A stretch of DNA of 64,000 bases from Acidobacteriaceae bacterium (lineage in GTDB: Bacteria; Acidobacteriota; Terriglobia; Terriglobales; Acidobacteriaceae): the NCBI GenBank assembly GCA_903642225.1, contig CAHJWI010000003.1, forward strand, positions 81,296 to 145,295, in the 5' to 3' direction. The position numbers and the translations under genes were made by a program. Positions 9,433-18,055 of this stretch are shown here, in pieces. Within the stretch, counting starts at the first letter, position 1. The number at the start of each line of letters is the position of its first letter. The notes under the pieces were generated by a model. It saw nothing but the letters and a program-made list of their open reading frames with translations. It searched no databases and was not told the origin of the DNA.

Positions 9433-11175
9433 ATGCAAAGATTGGCTGCGCGACGAATACACCGATGGCTGATCGCGCTTGCTGTCTTCACGGTGATCAT
9501 GCATCGGACTGGCGCGCAGATGCCGGCACCGGACACGGCTGCCACAACCACGGCAGACCACGCCAACTTCACCGATGATGCCGTTAAAGACAACGTCAGC
9601 TTTCAGGCAAAGGCGTATCACACCCCGACCAAGTACCTGCTTGAAACCATGGGCTCCGGCGTCGCCGTCTTCGACTACGACAACGACGGCCGCCTCGACA
9701 TCTTCTTCGCCAACGGCGCGCCCATCACCACCCCGGCGCCCAAAAACTTCGTTCCCCAAAAAGGTTCTCCCGCTGACTGGAACCGCCTCTTCCATCAAAA
9801 AAAGGACGGCACCTTCGAAGACGTCACCGCCGCCGCCGGTCTGCAAGGCGCGGGCTACAGCCTGGGCACAGCCGTGGGCGATTACGACAACGACGGCTTC
9901 GAAGACCTGTATGTCACCGGCTACGGCGGCAACCATCTTTACCACAACAACGGCAACGGCACCTTTACTGACGTCACCGTCAAGTCCGGCACCGCAGGAA
10001 CCGGCGCAGCGGATGAACAATGGTTCACCTCGGCCGCATGGGTCGATCTCGACAACGACGGCAAGCTCGATCTCATGGTTCTGCGCTACGTCAAGTGGTC
10101 CTTTGACGATGTCTGGTGCGGGGAGCATCGCGAGGGCTATCGCGCCTACTGCCATCCCGATATCTTCCCCGCTATCGCTCCAGTGGTCTTCCACAACAAC
10201 GGCAACGGAACCTTCACTGAAAGCTCAGCCCCCTTCGGCCTCAACAAACCGGGCAAGGGTCTTGGTATCGCCCTTGGCGACTTCGACGGAGACGGTCACA
10301 CCGATTTAGCAGTCGCCAACGACTCCATGATGGAGTTCCTCTACCGCAACAAGGGTGACAAGACCTTTGAAGAGGTCGGCCTCACCGCAGAGATTGCAGT
10401 CGACAGCGATGGCCGCACCTACGCCGGCATGGGCATCGACTTCCAGGACTACGACAACGACGGGCTCCCCGACCTCGTCATCACCAATCTCGCGAACCAG
10501 AAATACGCGCTGTACCGCAACAACGGCGACGGCTCCTTCACCTACGACACCTATGTCTCCGGCATGGCGCGCATGACCCTGCTGCATTCCGGCTGGGGCA
10601 TCCACTTCTACGATTACGACAACGACGGCCTGAAAGACCTGCTGGTTGCTCAGGGGCATGACCTCGACACCGTCGAACTCAACTCCCCGCAACTGCACTA
10701 TCGCGAACCTCTGCTGCTTGCGCGCAACCTGGGCAAAGGCAAGTTCGTCGACGTCTCGCGCCAGGCGGGTGCCGTCTTTCAGCAGCCTTGGGTAGGCCGC
10801 GGCATGGCCATCGGTGACTTGGACAACGACGGCCGGCTTGACGCCGTGATCGCCACCAACGACGGCCCAGGTCATGTTCTGCACAATCTCACCGACTCCG
10901 GCAATCACTGGCTCTCCATGCTCCTTGTGGGCCACCTTTCAAACCGTGATGCCATCGGCGCCACCGTCAAGCTCACGACGGCCGCAGGATCGCAGTATGC
11001 AACCGTGTCCACTGCCGGCTCGTATCTCTCCAGTAGCGACAAGCGCGTACATTTCGGCCTGGGAAAACAGGAACTCGTCACAGATGTCGAAATCCACTGG
11101 CCCAGCGGTGTCGTCCAGCACCTGTCGAACATCAAGCCCGATCGACAGATCACCGTCGAGGAACCCGCAAAATAG
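9433..11175 (+). CDS. Secreted CRTAC1 family protein (FG-GAP/VCBS repeats, ASPIC/UnbV C-terminus)
   Basis: 580 residues with a signal peptide (cleavage near RTGAQ, about residue 29). At least eight FG-GAP/VCBS beta-propeller repeats carry calcium-binding DxDxDG loops: DYDNDG appears four times, DLDNDG twice and DFDGDG once. Each repeat ends in patterns such as LYHNNGNGTFTDVT. The C-terminal about 75 residues (NRDAIGATVKL ... EIHWPSGVVQHLSNI) are the ASPIC/UnbV module of the CRTAC1 family. The precise function is unknown; the family is abundant in Acidobacteria and often sits beside TPR proteins and TonB receptors. Here it follows the arabinanase gene by 113 bases. Confidence 0.92.
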   Translation: MQRLAARRIHRWLIALAVFTVIMHRTGAQMPAPDTAATTTADHANFTDDAVKDNVSFQAKAYHTPTKYLLETMGSGVAVFDYDNDGRLDIFFANGAPITTPAPKNFVPQKGSPADWNRLFHQKKDGTFEDVTAAAGLQGAGYSLGTAVGDYDNDGFEDLYVTGYGGNHLYHNNGNGTFTDVTVKSGTAGTGAADEQWFTSAAWVDLDNDGKLDLMVLRYVKWSFDDVWCGEHREGYRAYCHPDIFPAIAPVVFHNNGNGTFTESSAPFGLNKPGKGLGIALGDFDGDGHTDLAVANDSMMEFLYRNKGDKTFEEVGLTAEIAVDSDGRTYAGMGIDFQDYDNDGLPDLVITNLANQKYALYRNNGDGSFTYDTYVSGMARMTLLHSGWGIHFYDYDNDGLKDLLVAQGHDLDTVELNSPQLHYREPLLLARNLGKGKFVDVSRQAGAVFQQPWVGRGMAIGDLDNDGRLDAVIATNDGPGHVLHNLTDSGNHWLSMLLVGHLSNRDAIGATVKLTTAAGSQYATVSTAGSYLSSSDKRVHFGLGKQELVTDVEIHWPSGVVQHLSNIKPDRQITVEEPAK

Positions 11176-11252
11176 GATCGCCAGTCTGCTCACCCCCGTG
11201 AAGCAGGTCACATCCTGGGCCGCTGTTCCAGCGCGGAACGAGGTCACCTTCT

Positions 11253-11575
11253 TTGCAAGCACGCTACAGTCACACGCTCGGTGTCATACTCCTGCTTTGT
11301 TGTGCGCCGGCCTCGCTTCATGCCTGGGCGCGGCCGTCGGCAGCACCAATCCTCTCCCGTCAGCAACTGGCTCAGCAGCTTTCGGCAACGGCGGTCCTTG
11401 GTACGTCGTCAATGTTCCCTTCTTTAAAGTTGATGACCTTGCACTGCAACGCACCTATCACTACCGCTGGCAGGTCTACCGTTCGCACATTCGCAACCTG
11501 GGTACAGGGGATGGCCCTACAAATCGATGGCGTCGTGATGATGTCAGCGAATGCACGATGTCGCGGCAACTGACG
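11253..11575 (+). pseudogene. Frameshifted 5' remnant of an MGH1-like glycoside hydrolase
   Basis: The ATG at 11253 opens a signal peptide (HTLGVILLLCCAPASLHA) followed by ILSRQQLAQQL. Around 11345-11390 the coding signal moves to another frame, where 11393-11510 reads GGPWYVVNVPFF, then DLALQRTYHYRWQVYRSHIRNLG. That is the characteristic N-terminal block of trehalase-like/MGH1-like glycoside hydrolases (W-Y-x-x-N-x-P-F-F ... YYYRW-x-x-Y-R-x-H-I). The family normally continues for several hundred residues; here the similarity fades after about RRDDVS and the P450 gene starts at 11636. A short secreted protein of about 106 residues can be read in the first frame, but its second half is out of frame with the conserved block. 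This fills the gap between 11175 and 11636. Confidence 0.7.
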
Positions 11576-11635
11576 TGTTTACCCGCCGCCTTGCCTTACT
11601 GCGAACGAAGCAGCAGGCGTCTAATGAATACATAG

Positions 11636-13174
11636 ATGACGGCTCCAAACAAACCCTTATCCGTAGTCGGCGAGACGCAAGAAGCGCTGGAGCACGACCC
11701 CGGCTTCGACTTCAAGCCGGCATACACCTACACCACCAAAACCGGCACGTGGCGCATCCCCCCCGGTCTCAAACGTGCACTCCCCTTCTATCTCCACAAG
11801 CCCTGGGCGCGCCTGGGCAGGCCTATTCGTCTCTTTCAATACATGGCGAAACACCTCGGACCGGTGGCGCACTATCGGCTCTTCGGTATTCACATCGTCT
11901 TCGTCAATGAACCGGAATACATCCGAGAAATCCTTGTCAACCAGGGCCCCAGTTTTGTGCGCGAGCGCACCGTGCGCCGGCTCAAGGTACTGCTCGGCGA
12001 GGGTTTGCTGACCAGCGACGACCCCACCCACAAGCGGTCCCGCCGCATCGCGGCTCCGGCCTTCCATCGCGGCCGCATCGCCGCCTATGCAGACACCATG
12101 GTCGCAAGTGCCGCCACCATGCGCCAGAGCTGGCACGACGGCGAAGAGTTAGACGTTGTCCAGGCCATGATGCAGCTCTCGCTTGAGATCGTGGCGCGCA
12201 CGCTGTTCGCCACCGAGGTTGACGCGGACGTTCGCGCCATCAACGACCAGACAAATGTCATCATGGGCATCTACAACTACCTTGTGGCGTTTCCCAATCT
12301 TGAAGCGGTACTCCACTGGCCCATTCCCGGGGTTATGCGCTTTCGCAAGGCACGTGCCAAGCTTGACCGCGTCGTTATCCGCATCATCGCAGACCGTAAG
12401 GCGGATGGCCTGGAAAAGCTGTCTACCAGGTCAGATCTCCTAAGCCTCCTCTTGGTAGCCCGCGACGAGGACGGCTCTGCCCTGAGTGATGAAGCCTTGC
12501 GCGACGAAGTTCTCACCATTTTTCTAGCCGGCTATGAGACCACGGCAAATGCGCTCAGCTGGACGTGGTATCTCCTTTCCATCAATCCCGACGCGTTCGA
12601 CCGCATGGCCGCGGAACTTGAACAGGTCCTCGCAGGTCGCGCACCCACGTTGGAGGACTACCCGAGCCTCAAGTACACCCGCATGGTCATCGCGGAAAGC
12701 ATGCGGCTCTACCCTCCAGTCTGGGCCATGGGACGCATGAGCACCGTGCCGATAGACCTGGGACCCTACCGCCTTCCGGCTGGCACACACTGGTTCTTTA
12801 GCCAATACGTCTTGCAGCGCGATGCACGATTCTTTCCCGATCCGCTCCGCTTTGAACCGCTGCGACACACGGAAGAAGAGTCCGCAAAGCGAGACAAGTT
12901 CGCCTACTTCCCCTTCGGCGGCGGCGGCCGGCAATGCATCGGCGAAGGCTTCGCATGGATGGAATCCGTGCTCGTGCTGGCAACGCTCGCACAGCAATGG
13001 CGCATGGATCTATTGCCTGGGCAAAAGGTCGATGTGGAAGAAAAGATCACTCTCCGTCCGCGTTACCCCATCCGCGTCCGGCTCACAAAGCGTTCCTTGC
13101 ATGGTGCATCCCAGCCGCAAATGGTGCACGATAAAGCGATGCAGCGCGACACGTCCCAGCAAGCAGTGGTGTAG
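11636..13174 (+). CDS. Cytochrome P450
   Basis: 512 residues, a full-length P450 monooxygenase. Visible motifs are the I-helix oxygen-binding AGYETTANALSW, the K-helix E-x-x-R in AESMRLYPPVW, and the haem-ligand loop FPFGGGGRQCIGEGFAWME with the axial cysteine at about residue 434. There is no N-terminal membrane anchor and no fused reductase, so an external electron-transfer partner is needed. The substrate cannot be inferred. The start (ATG at 11636) gives an N-terminus leading to RRALPFYLHKPW-type sequence typical of bacterial soluble P450s resembling eukaryotic families. A ubiX-like gene begins 3 bases after its stop codon, which implies cotranscription. Confidence 0.95.
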   Translation: MTAPNKPLSVVGETQEALEHDPGFDFKPAYTYTTKTGTWRIPPGLKRALPFYLHKPWARLGRPIRLFQYMAKHLGPVAHYRLFGIHIVFVNEPEYIREILVNQGPSFVRERTVRRLKVLLGEGLLTSDDPTHKRSRRIAAPAFHRGRIAAYADTMVASAATMRQSWHDGEELDVVQAMMQLSLEIVARTLFATEVDADVRAINDQTNVIMGIYNYLVAFPNLEAVLHWPIPGVMRFRKARAKLDRVVIRIIADRKADGLEKLSTRSDLLSLLLVARDEDGSALSDEALRDEVLTIFLAGYETTANALSWTWYLLSINPDAFDRMAAELEQVLAGRAPTLEDYPSLKYTRMVIAESMRLYPPVWAMGRMSTVPIDLGPYRLPAGTHWFFSQYVLQRDARFFPDPLRFEPLRHTEEESAKRDKFAYFPFGGGGRQCIGEGFAWMESVLVLATLAQQWRMDLLPGQKVDVEEKITLRPRYPIRVRLTKRSLHGASQPQMVHDKAMQRDTSQQAVV

Positions 13175-13177
13175 GCG

Positions 13178-13813
13178 ATGAACGAGAGTACCGGAAACCT
13201 GACTTTGGCCGTCACCGGCGCAAGCGGTGCCGTGTTCGCCGGTGCCATGCTCCGTCTGCTTGCGGCAGAGGATCGCGTACGGCGCGTCGACGTTGTCGTT
13301 ACTGATAGTGCTCTACGCGTGCTTGCCGAAGAGATGGACTTGCAGGGTGGTCGCACGCGCGTTCTGCAGACACTCACGAGCACGGCAGGTGACGGTCCGG
13401 AGCTTGCAACAGACAAGTTCCGTCTACGCGACAATGCCGATATCGGCGCAGGAATCGCCAGTGGCAGCTACCCCAGTGACGGCATGATCGTGCTGCCATG
13501 CAGCGTTGCGACCCTGGCGTCCATCAGCCACGGAATGGCGCAGAAGCTGGTTGGCCGCGCAGCCGATGTGTGCCTCAAAGAACGCAGACCGCTCATCCTG
13601 TGCGTGCGCGAAACACCCTTCCACCTCATCCACCTGCGCAATATGGTGCAAGCTGCAGAAGCCGGCGCCACCATCTTCCCCGTCATCCCCACCTTTTACA
13701 ACAAGCCTGAATCCACTACAGAAATGGCAAGGCAGTTCTGCTGCCGTGTCCTCGCCCACTTGGGTCTGCAGCAACCATCCGCATACCGCTGGAGGGCAGA
13801 TGACGAGGCTTAG
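13178..13813 (+). CDS. ubiX: UbiX-family flavin prenyltransferase
   Basis: 211 residues. UbiX joins dimethylallyl phosphate to reduced FMN to make prenylated FMN, the cofactor of UbiD-type (de)carboxylases. Visible elements are the N-terminal FMN-binding TGASGAVFAGAMLRLL (residues 11-26), the IVLPCSVATLASISHGM block, RAADVCLKERRPLILCVRETPFHLIHLRNM and the late PAFY-equivalent IPTFYNKPES. It lies 3 bases after the P450 gene and no ubiD is in the window. Its stop codon overlaps the stop of the convergent hydrolase gene (TTAG at 13810-13813). Family membership is clear; whether it serves ubiquinone/menaquinone synthesis or another UbiD enzyme is unknown. Confidence 0.9.
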   Translation: MNESTGNLTLAVTGASGAVFAGAMLRLLAAEDRVRRVDVVVTDSALRVLAEEMDLQGGRTRVLQTLTSTAGDGPELATDKFRLRDNADIGAGIASGSYPSDGMIVLPCSVATLASISHGMAQKLVGRAADVCLKERRPLILCVRETPFHLIHLRNMVQAAEAGATIFPVIPTFYNKPESTTEMARQFCCRVLAHLGLQQPSAYRWRADDEA

Positions 13814-14892
13814 GGAACCTTCTCATTGCTCCTCTGCGCAGACGGGCTCAGGCCCCACGAACCGACAAGGAAACTCACCATACCTGTCCGGCGCTCACCA
13901 ACGCCTGCCTTCAACTGCGGAATCTGCAAAATAGAAGGCGGCGGCGGTGGCTCGGCATTCAGAAAGTTGATCGTCGCCGGTATCGCTTGATGCGCACACT
14001 CCGCAGCCGCAAGATGGCCGCAGCCAGCCAGCTCCACCAGCACCGACTGCGGTACCAGCTCGTGCAAATGGGCAGCCGTCGACAGCGGCGTCAGCTTGTC
14101 TTCTGTTCCCCACACCAGCAGTACCGGCATCTGTAGATTGTGTGCGCGAAAGTCCAGAATTTCATGGCCATCAAGCATGCTGGCAAGCGACGCATTCACA
14201 ATCCACGCAGTTCGCTGCTTGTCATGGAGCAGGCCCTTCACCGCGAAATTTGGGATATGAATGATGTGGTGCTCCGGTTCGATAATGTCGATCAGAGCAT
14301 CAAGTTCTGCCGGCGTCGACGGGTTGAAAAGGCTTAGCGGAAAATGTACCGCCATGTACAGCCCCGCACTGTCGAACAGCAACAACCGACGTACCTGGTC
14401 AGGATGGTCGAGGGCCAGCTTCATTGCAATCCATCCGCCCATAGACCAGCCCGCAACATCGGCCTGCTGCACATGAAGCGCACTCATGAAAGCTACCGTT
14501 ACCGCCTCTTCACCGCTGAGAGAAAAATCACCATCCCTGGGCTGCGCAGAATGTCCATATCCAAGCAGGTCCAACGCATACACGTGATAGCCAGCCGTTG
14601 CCAGTGCCGGAATGATCGCAGACCAATCGCTGGCACGCGCACCCAGACCGTGAATCAGCACGATAGGCTTGTCCGGCCCCGCCTGCGAAGGTGCGGCCTC
14701 CAGGTAGTGAATCTTCTGGCCGTTCACCATTAGCTCGTGGTGTGCCACATGGTTTTTCCACAGATACAGGTCGGTTCCACGCTCCACCAGCCAGAACGGA
14801 TTATGGCGCACAAAAAGGAAAGCTCCGCTGCCTGCAAGACCCAGCAGCAACAGAGCAACCCACCATCTGCGGAACGTGGCTGCTCCGGTCAC
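13810..14892 (-). CDS. Membrane-anchored alpha/beta hydrolase
   Basis: 360 residues from a GTG at 14892, chosen because it overlaps the stop of the upstream nitroreductase by 4 bases (GTGA). The frame is open further upstream but would run inside that gene. An N-terminal membrane segment (RRWWVALLLLGLAGSGAFLFV) is followed by an alpha/beta hydrolase domain: oxyanion-region VLIHGLGARASDW, nucleophile elbow DVAGWSMGGWIAMKLAL (Ser in GWSMGG), an acid near LLVWGTEDKLTP and the histidine in AGCGHLAAAE. It resembles C-C bond hydrolases and lipases of the MhpC/esterase type; the substrate is unknown. The C-terminal about 50 residues are proline-rich and atypical. Confidence 0.88.
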   Translation of the reverse strand: MTGAATFRRWWVALLLLGLAGSGAFLFVRHNPFWLVERGTDLYLWKNHVAHHELMVNGQKIHYLEAAPSQAGPDKPIVLIHGLGARASDWSAIIPALATAGYHVYALDLLGYGHSAQPRDGDFSLSGEEAVTVAFMSALHVQQADVAGWSMGGWIAMKLALDHPDQVRRLLLFDSAGLYMAVHFPLSLFNPSTPAELDALIDIIEPEHHIIHIPNFAVKGLLHDKQRTAWIVNASLASMLDGHEILDFRAHNLQMPVLLVWGTEDKLTPLSTAAHLHELVPQSVLVELAGCGHLAAAECAHQAIPATINFLNAEPPPPPSILQIPQLKAGVGERRTGMVSFLVGSWGLSPSAQRSNEKVP

Positions 14893-15548
14893 TTCAGCGG
14901 CTTTCCATGTTCCTCGCTGAACGCTGTATGCGCCAGCCCAAAACGCCCGCCGTGGTACTTCTCCGGCCCGTTCCGGTGACCCACCGCCAGCAACGAAACC
15001 ACCCAATAGCTCAACGGCAAGCGCAATACCTCATGCACGCGCTCCTGCTCAAAGCCCTCCATCACAGCCGTGTTATAGCCCATAGCCTCTGCCGTTAGCA
15101 GCATAAACGTGGAAGCAATAGTTACTTGCTTGTTGAGCCAGCCATGCATCTGGTCACGGTTCAACGACGACAGATAACTCTCCACATGGCTCTTCAACTG
15201 AGCGGCATAGCTGCCAGGCATTCCGCCCTCCAGCCCCATGCGGATAATGTCGTCCGCATCGCGACGCCAGCCGTCGGAATCGCCACAGCATGCAATGACG
15301 ACCGAGGCTTCTTCGGTCTTTGCCTGGTTAAAGCACGCCACGCGCAGGCGACGTTTCTGCTCGTGAGATTGCACCACCACAAATCGCCAGGGCTGCACGT
15401 TATAGCCCGACGGTGCAGCTAGACCAGCCTCCAGAATCTGCCGCAGATCGTCCGCCGGCATCTCTGAGCCGTCGAACGACGGCGTCGACCGCCGTTCGCG
15501 AATTACCTCTTCCAGAGCCTTCAAATCCGAAACTCTCCAGGCATTCAT
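14889..15548 (-). CDS. Nitroreductase family protein
   Basis: 219 residues from the ATG at 15548; an in-frame start at 15566 is also possible. Nitroreductases are FMN-dependent NAD(P)H oxidoreductases acting on nitro compounds, quinones or enones. The FMN-binding N-terminus is visible as VIRERRSTPSFDGSEMP, followed by LEAGLAAPSGYNVQPWRFVVV, and the late block is EGFEQERVHEVLRLPLSYWVVSLLAVGH. The mid-section ASTFMLLTAEAMGYNTAVME fits the dimer-interface helix. It is translationally coupled to the alpha/beta hydrolase downstream. The physiological substrate cannot be told. Confidence 0.9.
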   Translation of the reverse strand: MNAWRVSDLKALEEVIRERRSTPSFDGSEMPADDLRQILEAGLAAPSGYNVQPWRFVVVQSHEQKRRLRVACFNQAKTEEASVVIACCGDSDGWRRDADDIIRMGLEGGMPGSYAAQLKSHVESYLSSLNRDQMHGWLNKQVTIASTFMLLTAEAMGYNTAVMEGFEQERVHEVLRLPLSYWVVSLLAVGHRNGPEKYHGGRFGLAHTAFSEEHGKPLK

Positions 15549-15569
15549 TCTACTGCAACATGCCACGGC

Positions 15570-16592
15570 TTACGGCAGCTGGCTCATAGGGTCTTCCGTC
15601 GCAAAGGGCGGGCTATTCGGTGTCTCCGCAAAAACCCACACACCGTGGAAGTGTTCGCGAAGATCGGGGTAAGCGTTCAGCAGCGCCGACGCGGCAGCGC
15701 GGTTCCGCGTGCGCCCAGCCGCAGGGTCGGCGATCGGCTCAGCCGCAAAGTGCATTGCAACATCAATCCGGTCGGCACTCAGTGAAGCGTCTGGACCAAG
15801 TCCGGTAATGCGATACTCCACGCCGTCCTTACCCTTCACGATCAACGGCGTATCCACACCCACACCGCTTGACAACGCAGGCGGTGCCGCCTTCCCCTGC
15901 TCGTCACGCAACTGCTCCAGGTGCGAGCTGCTCACAAACCCAACTGGCTTCAAAAGCTGCTGCGCCTCCTGGTAGTCCACCCACGCCGTCCAGTTCTGCC
16001 TGCTGGCCGCTGCCGCGCGCGCGGCCCGCCAGTACCAAAGTCCATCGTGGCCGGCCGCACTTACCGCCCGAGGAAACAAACCGGCCAGCTGCCACGCCCC
16101 CGCGCTGGACTGCTTCAGCAGAAACGCGATCTCCCACGGATCCGCCGGCTTCACTGAATCTTCCACAACCAGCGCATAGCGGCCCTGCGGCAGGCTCCGG
16201 ATCAAAAAGCTCGTCTCCGCCGGACTCTTGTTCAGATTGCAAAAGAACTGCGTATCCTGCGGGCTGCCGTCCGAGCCGTTGGCAGGGTGGCTCGCATCCA
16301 GAATCCAAAACGTGCTCGGCACAAACGCGGCATTCGCAAGATGCGGCGCTGTGTTCGCAATCGTGCCCGCCATACCGCTGAAGTCCTGCGCGTACTCCGG
16401 CAATGTCGACGCACGAACCGCAGCCGTATCGTTCTGCTGCATGGCACGCAAAAGTGACCTTGCCACTTCCGTCAAAGCCGTCTTGTCTGCCGGCTGCATC
16501 CCAGACTGTGTGACACATTGCTGAGCCCGCACAGTGAACCCGCATATCAGCAGACCTGTCAGCCACACCCCCAACCACTTTGTTTGCTTCAC
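15570..16592 (-). CDS. Secreted protein of unknown function
   Basis: About 340 residues from a GTG at 16592 preceded by AGGGCAGG; an in-frame ATG at 16625 is the alternative. A signal peptide (WLGVWLTGLLICGFTVRAQQ) leads to a helical region (ADKTALTEVARSLLRAMQQND) resembling small secreted acidobacterial proteins, then mixed alpha/beta sequence with FWILDASHPAN, FFCNLNKSPAETSFLIRSLP and a C-terminal AYPDLREHFHGVWVFAE block. I recognise no catalytic motif or named domain. It is followed closely by the nitroreductase on the same strand (22 bases between the two, counting from 15548), suggesting cotranscription. Confidence 0.8.
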   Translation of the reverse strand: MKQTKWLGVWLTGLLICGFTVRAQQCVTQSGMQPADKTALTEVARSLLRAMQQNDTAAVRASTLPEYAQDFSGMAGTIANTAPHLANAAFVPSTFWILDASHPANGSDGSPQDTQFFCNLNKSPAETSFLIRSLPQGRYALVVEDSVKPADPWEIAFLLKQSSAGAWQLAGLFPRAVSAAGHDGLWYWRAARAAAASRQNWTAWVDYQEAQQLLKPVGFVSSSHLEQLRDEQGKAAPPALSSGVGVDTPLIVKGKDGVEYRITGLGPDASLSADRIDVAMHFAAEPIADPAAGRTRNRAAASALLNAYPDLREHFHGVWVFAETPNSPPFATEDPMSQLP

Positions 16593-16734
16593 GGTCGCCT
16601 GCCCTTCGCTCTGCCACGTCGTCACCGCAGAACGCTGCCAGTGTAGACGAACCCGGCGAGCTTCTGCATCGCATCGTCATGCGTTTGGTCGCGTCTAATG
16701 GGCAGGCTGTTCACTCCGTGGTACAGGGCACCGT

Positions 16735-17580
16735 ATGAGTATGGTTCTGCGTTCAAAACGTCCCGTCGCTTCTGCCACCCTGCTCGCGGCATCCCTCTTT
16801 GCCGCCGTCAACGTTCTGGCACTTGCCCAGTCCACCGCCATCCCCGCATCGTCCCCCACCAGCGCCCAGGGCTCCGTTTCTTCGCTTCCCTCTGCAAACC
16901 CGCAGGCTACAATCAGCGCTTCTCACCTCGCCGTACTGTGGGACGGTGTTGTTCTGCAGGTCGACGCAACCAACGTCCCCCTTTCCAGGGTTCTTCGCGA
17001 AATCAGTCTCAAAACCAAGCTCCACATCACAGGCACTGCACCGGACGAGCGTATCTTTGGCACGTACGGACCGGGCCCCATGAACCTTGTCGTGCCGGCG
17101 CTGCTGGACGGCCTTTCCATCAACATGCTGCTCACCGAACGCACCGGCGGCGTGCCCAGCGACCTATCCCTCACAGCGCGCTCTGGCGGCCCGACTCCCT
17201 CAGCCGTACCAACACAGCAGGCCATCGACGATACCTCTACGCAGCCGCCCACTTCCACCGGTTTTACTCCGCCGACCAACGGCACCGGCCAGCCCACCGG
17301 CAGCTTCGTCCCGCGTCCACGCGTAAACCCGAACGGCACTCAAAGCAATGGCGCGATCGCAGGCCCTACCCTCGGTGACAACGGCATCAGCGGTTCCGAC
17401 AACGGGATTAACGGTCCAAACAGTGGAGTGAACGGTGCCGACAACGGTATTGGCGTCGCGCCATCCGGGACCGACGCAAACACCACGGACCCCGCTTCAC
17501 CTAACGGCGTCCGTACACCTCAGGAAATCTTTGAGCAGTTGCAAAAATTGCGCCAGCAGCAGAGCCAGCCGCAACAGTAG
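16735..17580 (+). CDS. Secreted protein with STN-like domain and Asn-Gly repeats
   Basis: 281 residues with a signal peptide (hydrophobic stretch to LALAQS, about residue 32). Residues about 60-135 (LWDGVVLQVDATNVPLSRVL ... GPGPMNLVVPALLDGLSINM) have the pattern of the secretin/TonB short N-terminal (STN) domain: a strand, a V-P-L-x-x-V-L-x-x-I helix and a second strand. No secretin or receptor barrel follows. The C-terminal half is low complexity, rich in Pro, Thr, Asn and Gly, with tandem D-N-G-I-x-G-type units (about residues 221-245) and a final helical segment (PQEIFEQLQKLRQQQ). The function is unknown. The stop is 3 bases from the convergent small membrane protein gene. Confidence 0.82.
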   Translation: MSMVLRSKRPVASATLLAASLFAAVNVLALAQSTAIPASSPTSAQGSVSSLPSANPQATISASHLAVLWDGVVLQVDATNVPLSRVLREISLKTKLHITGTAPDERIFGTYGPGPMNLVVPALLDGLSINMLLTERTGGVPSDLSLTARSGGPTPSAVPTQQAIDDTSTQPPTSTGFTPPTNGTGQPTGSFVPRPRVNPNGTQSNGAIAGPTLGDNGISGSDNGINGPNSGVNGADNGIGVAPSGTDANTTDPASPNGVRTPQEIFEQLQKLRQQQSQPQQ

Positions 17581-17583
17581 ATT

Positions 17584-17766
17584 TTAGCCCGCGACGAGCC
17601 CAGCACTGCCCACTGGTTGCGCCGTCATCCGCCGTGCGCGCTGTTGTGCTGCTTGCATGCTGTGAATGCGGAACAGTTGAAACATTCCAAAACACAGGCC
17701 GTACGCAACCAAAACACCACCAGCGAGGGCGGCAGAGATTGCACAAAGCAGGACAATAGTCATCAT
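17584..17766 (-). CDS. Small membrane protein of unknown function
   Basis: 60 residues. The ATG at 17766 is preceded by AGGAG at a 7-base spacing, which decides the start. The sequence is one long hydrophobic stretch (MMTIVLLCAISAALAGGVLVA then YGLCFGMFQLFRI) followed by a basic, soluble tail (QQRARRMTAQP). I recognise no family. The upstream 290 bases to uvrA contain no other gene. Confidence 0.6.
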   Translation of the reverse strand: MMTIVLLCAISAALAGGVLVAYGLCFGMFQLFRIHSMQAAQQRARRMTAQPVGSAGLVAG

Positions 17767-17987
17767 GAGGCTGCTCCTAAATTCATTGCGCGAGTACTCC
17801 CCGGAGTTGCGCAAAAGCACCGTGAAGGTTCAGCGAAGCCAGGCCGCGGAGTTCGCCGCCAGAATATCTCTTTGTCTCGCTCGATCCTGACGCTCTGGCT
17901 GTACACAGTGTGCCGTTACCCCCACGCAAGGGGAGTACGCATCTGGGTACATACCGCGTGCGCCTGCATGGGCCGGCTCCGCAACTG

Positions 17988-18005
17988 AACGGCTTCGCCG
18001 TTTAT
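17988..18005 (+). terminator. Hairpin with T-rich tail upstream of uvrA
   Basis: AACGGC / GCCGTT stem with a tight TTC loop, followed by TATT, 51 bases before the uvrA start. It could terminate leftward-initiated plus-strand transcription or act in the uvrA leader. Apart from this hairpin the stretch 17767-18055 shows nothing I can name. Confidence 0.45.
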
Positions 18006-18055
18006 TCGTGATGCCGTATCCTAGATAGTGCGGCTGTCGAGGGCCGCGGCAGCTC

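Noticed and set aside
11253..11573. An intact secreted protein of 106 residues
   Set aside because: The signal peptide is real in this frame, but the second half is out of frame with the conserved glycoside hydrolase block, so it is treated as a broken gene.
17925..17990. GGGGAGTA stretch upstream of uvrA resembling a manganese (yybP-ykoY) riboswitch
   Set aside because: Only the short 5' motif resembles the aptamer; the second conserved loop is absent and the downstream gene is not metal related.
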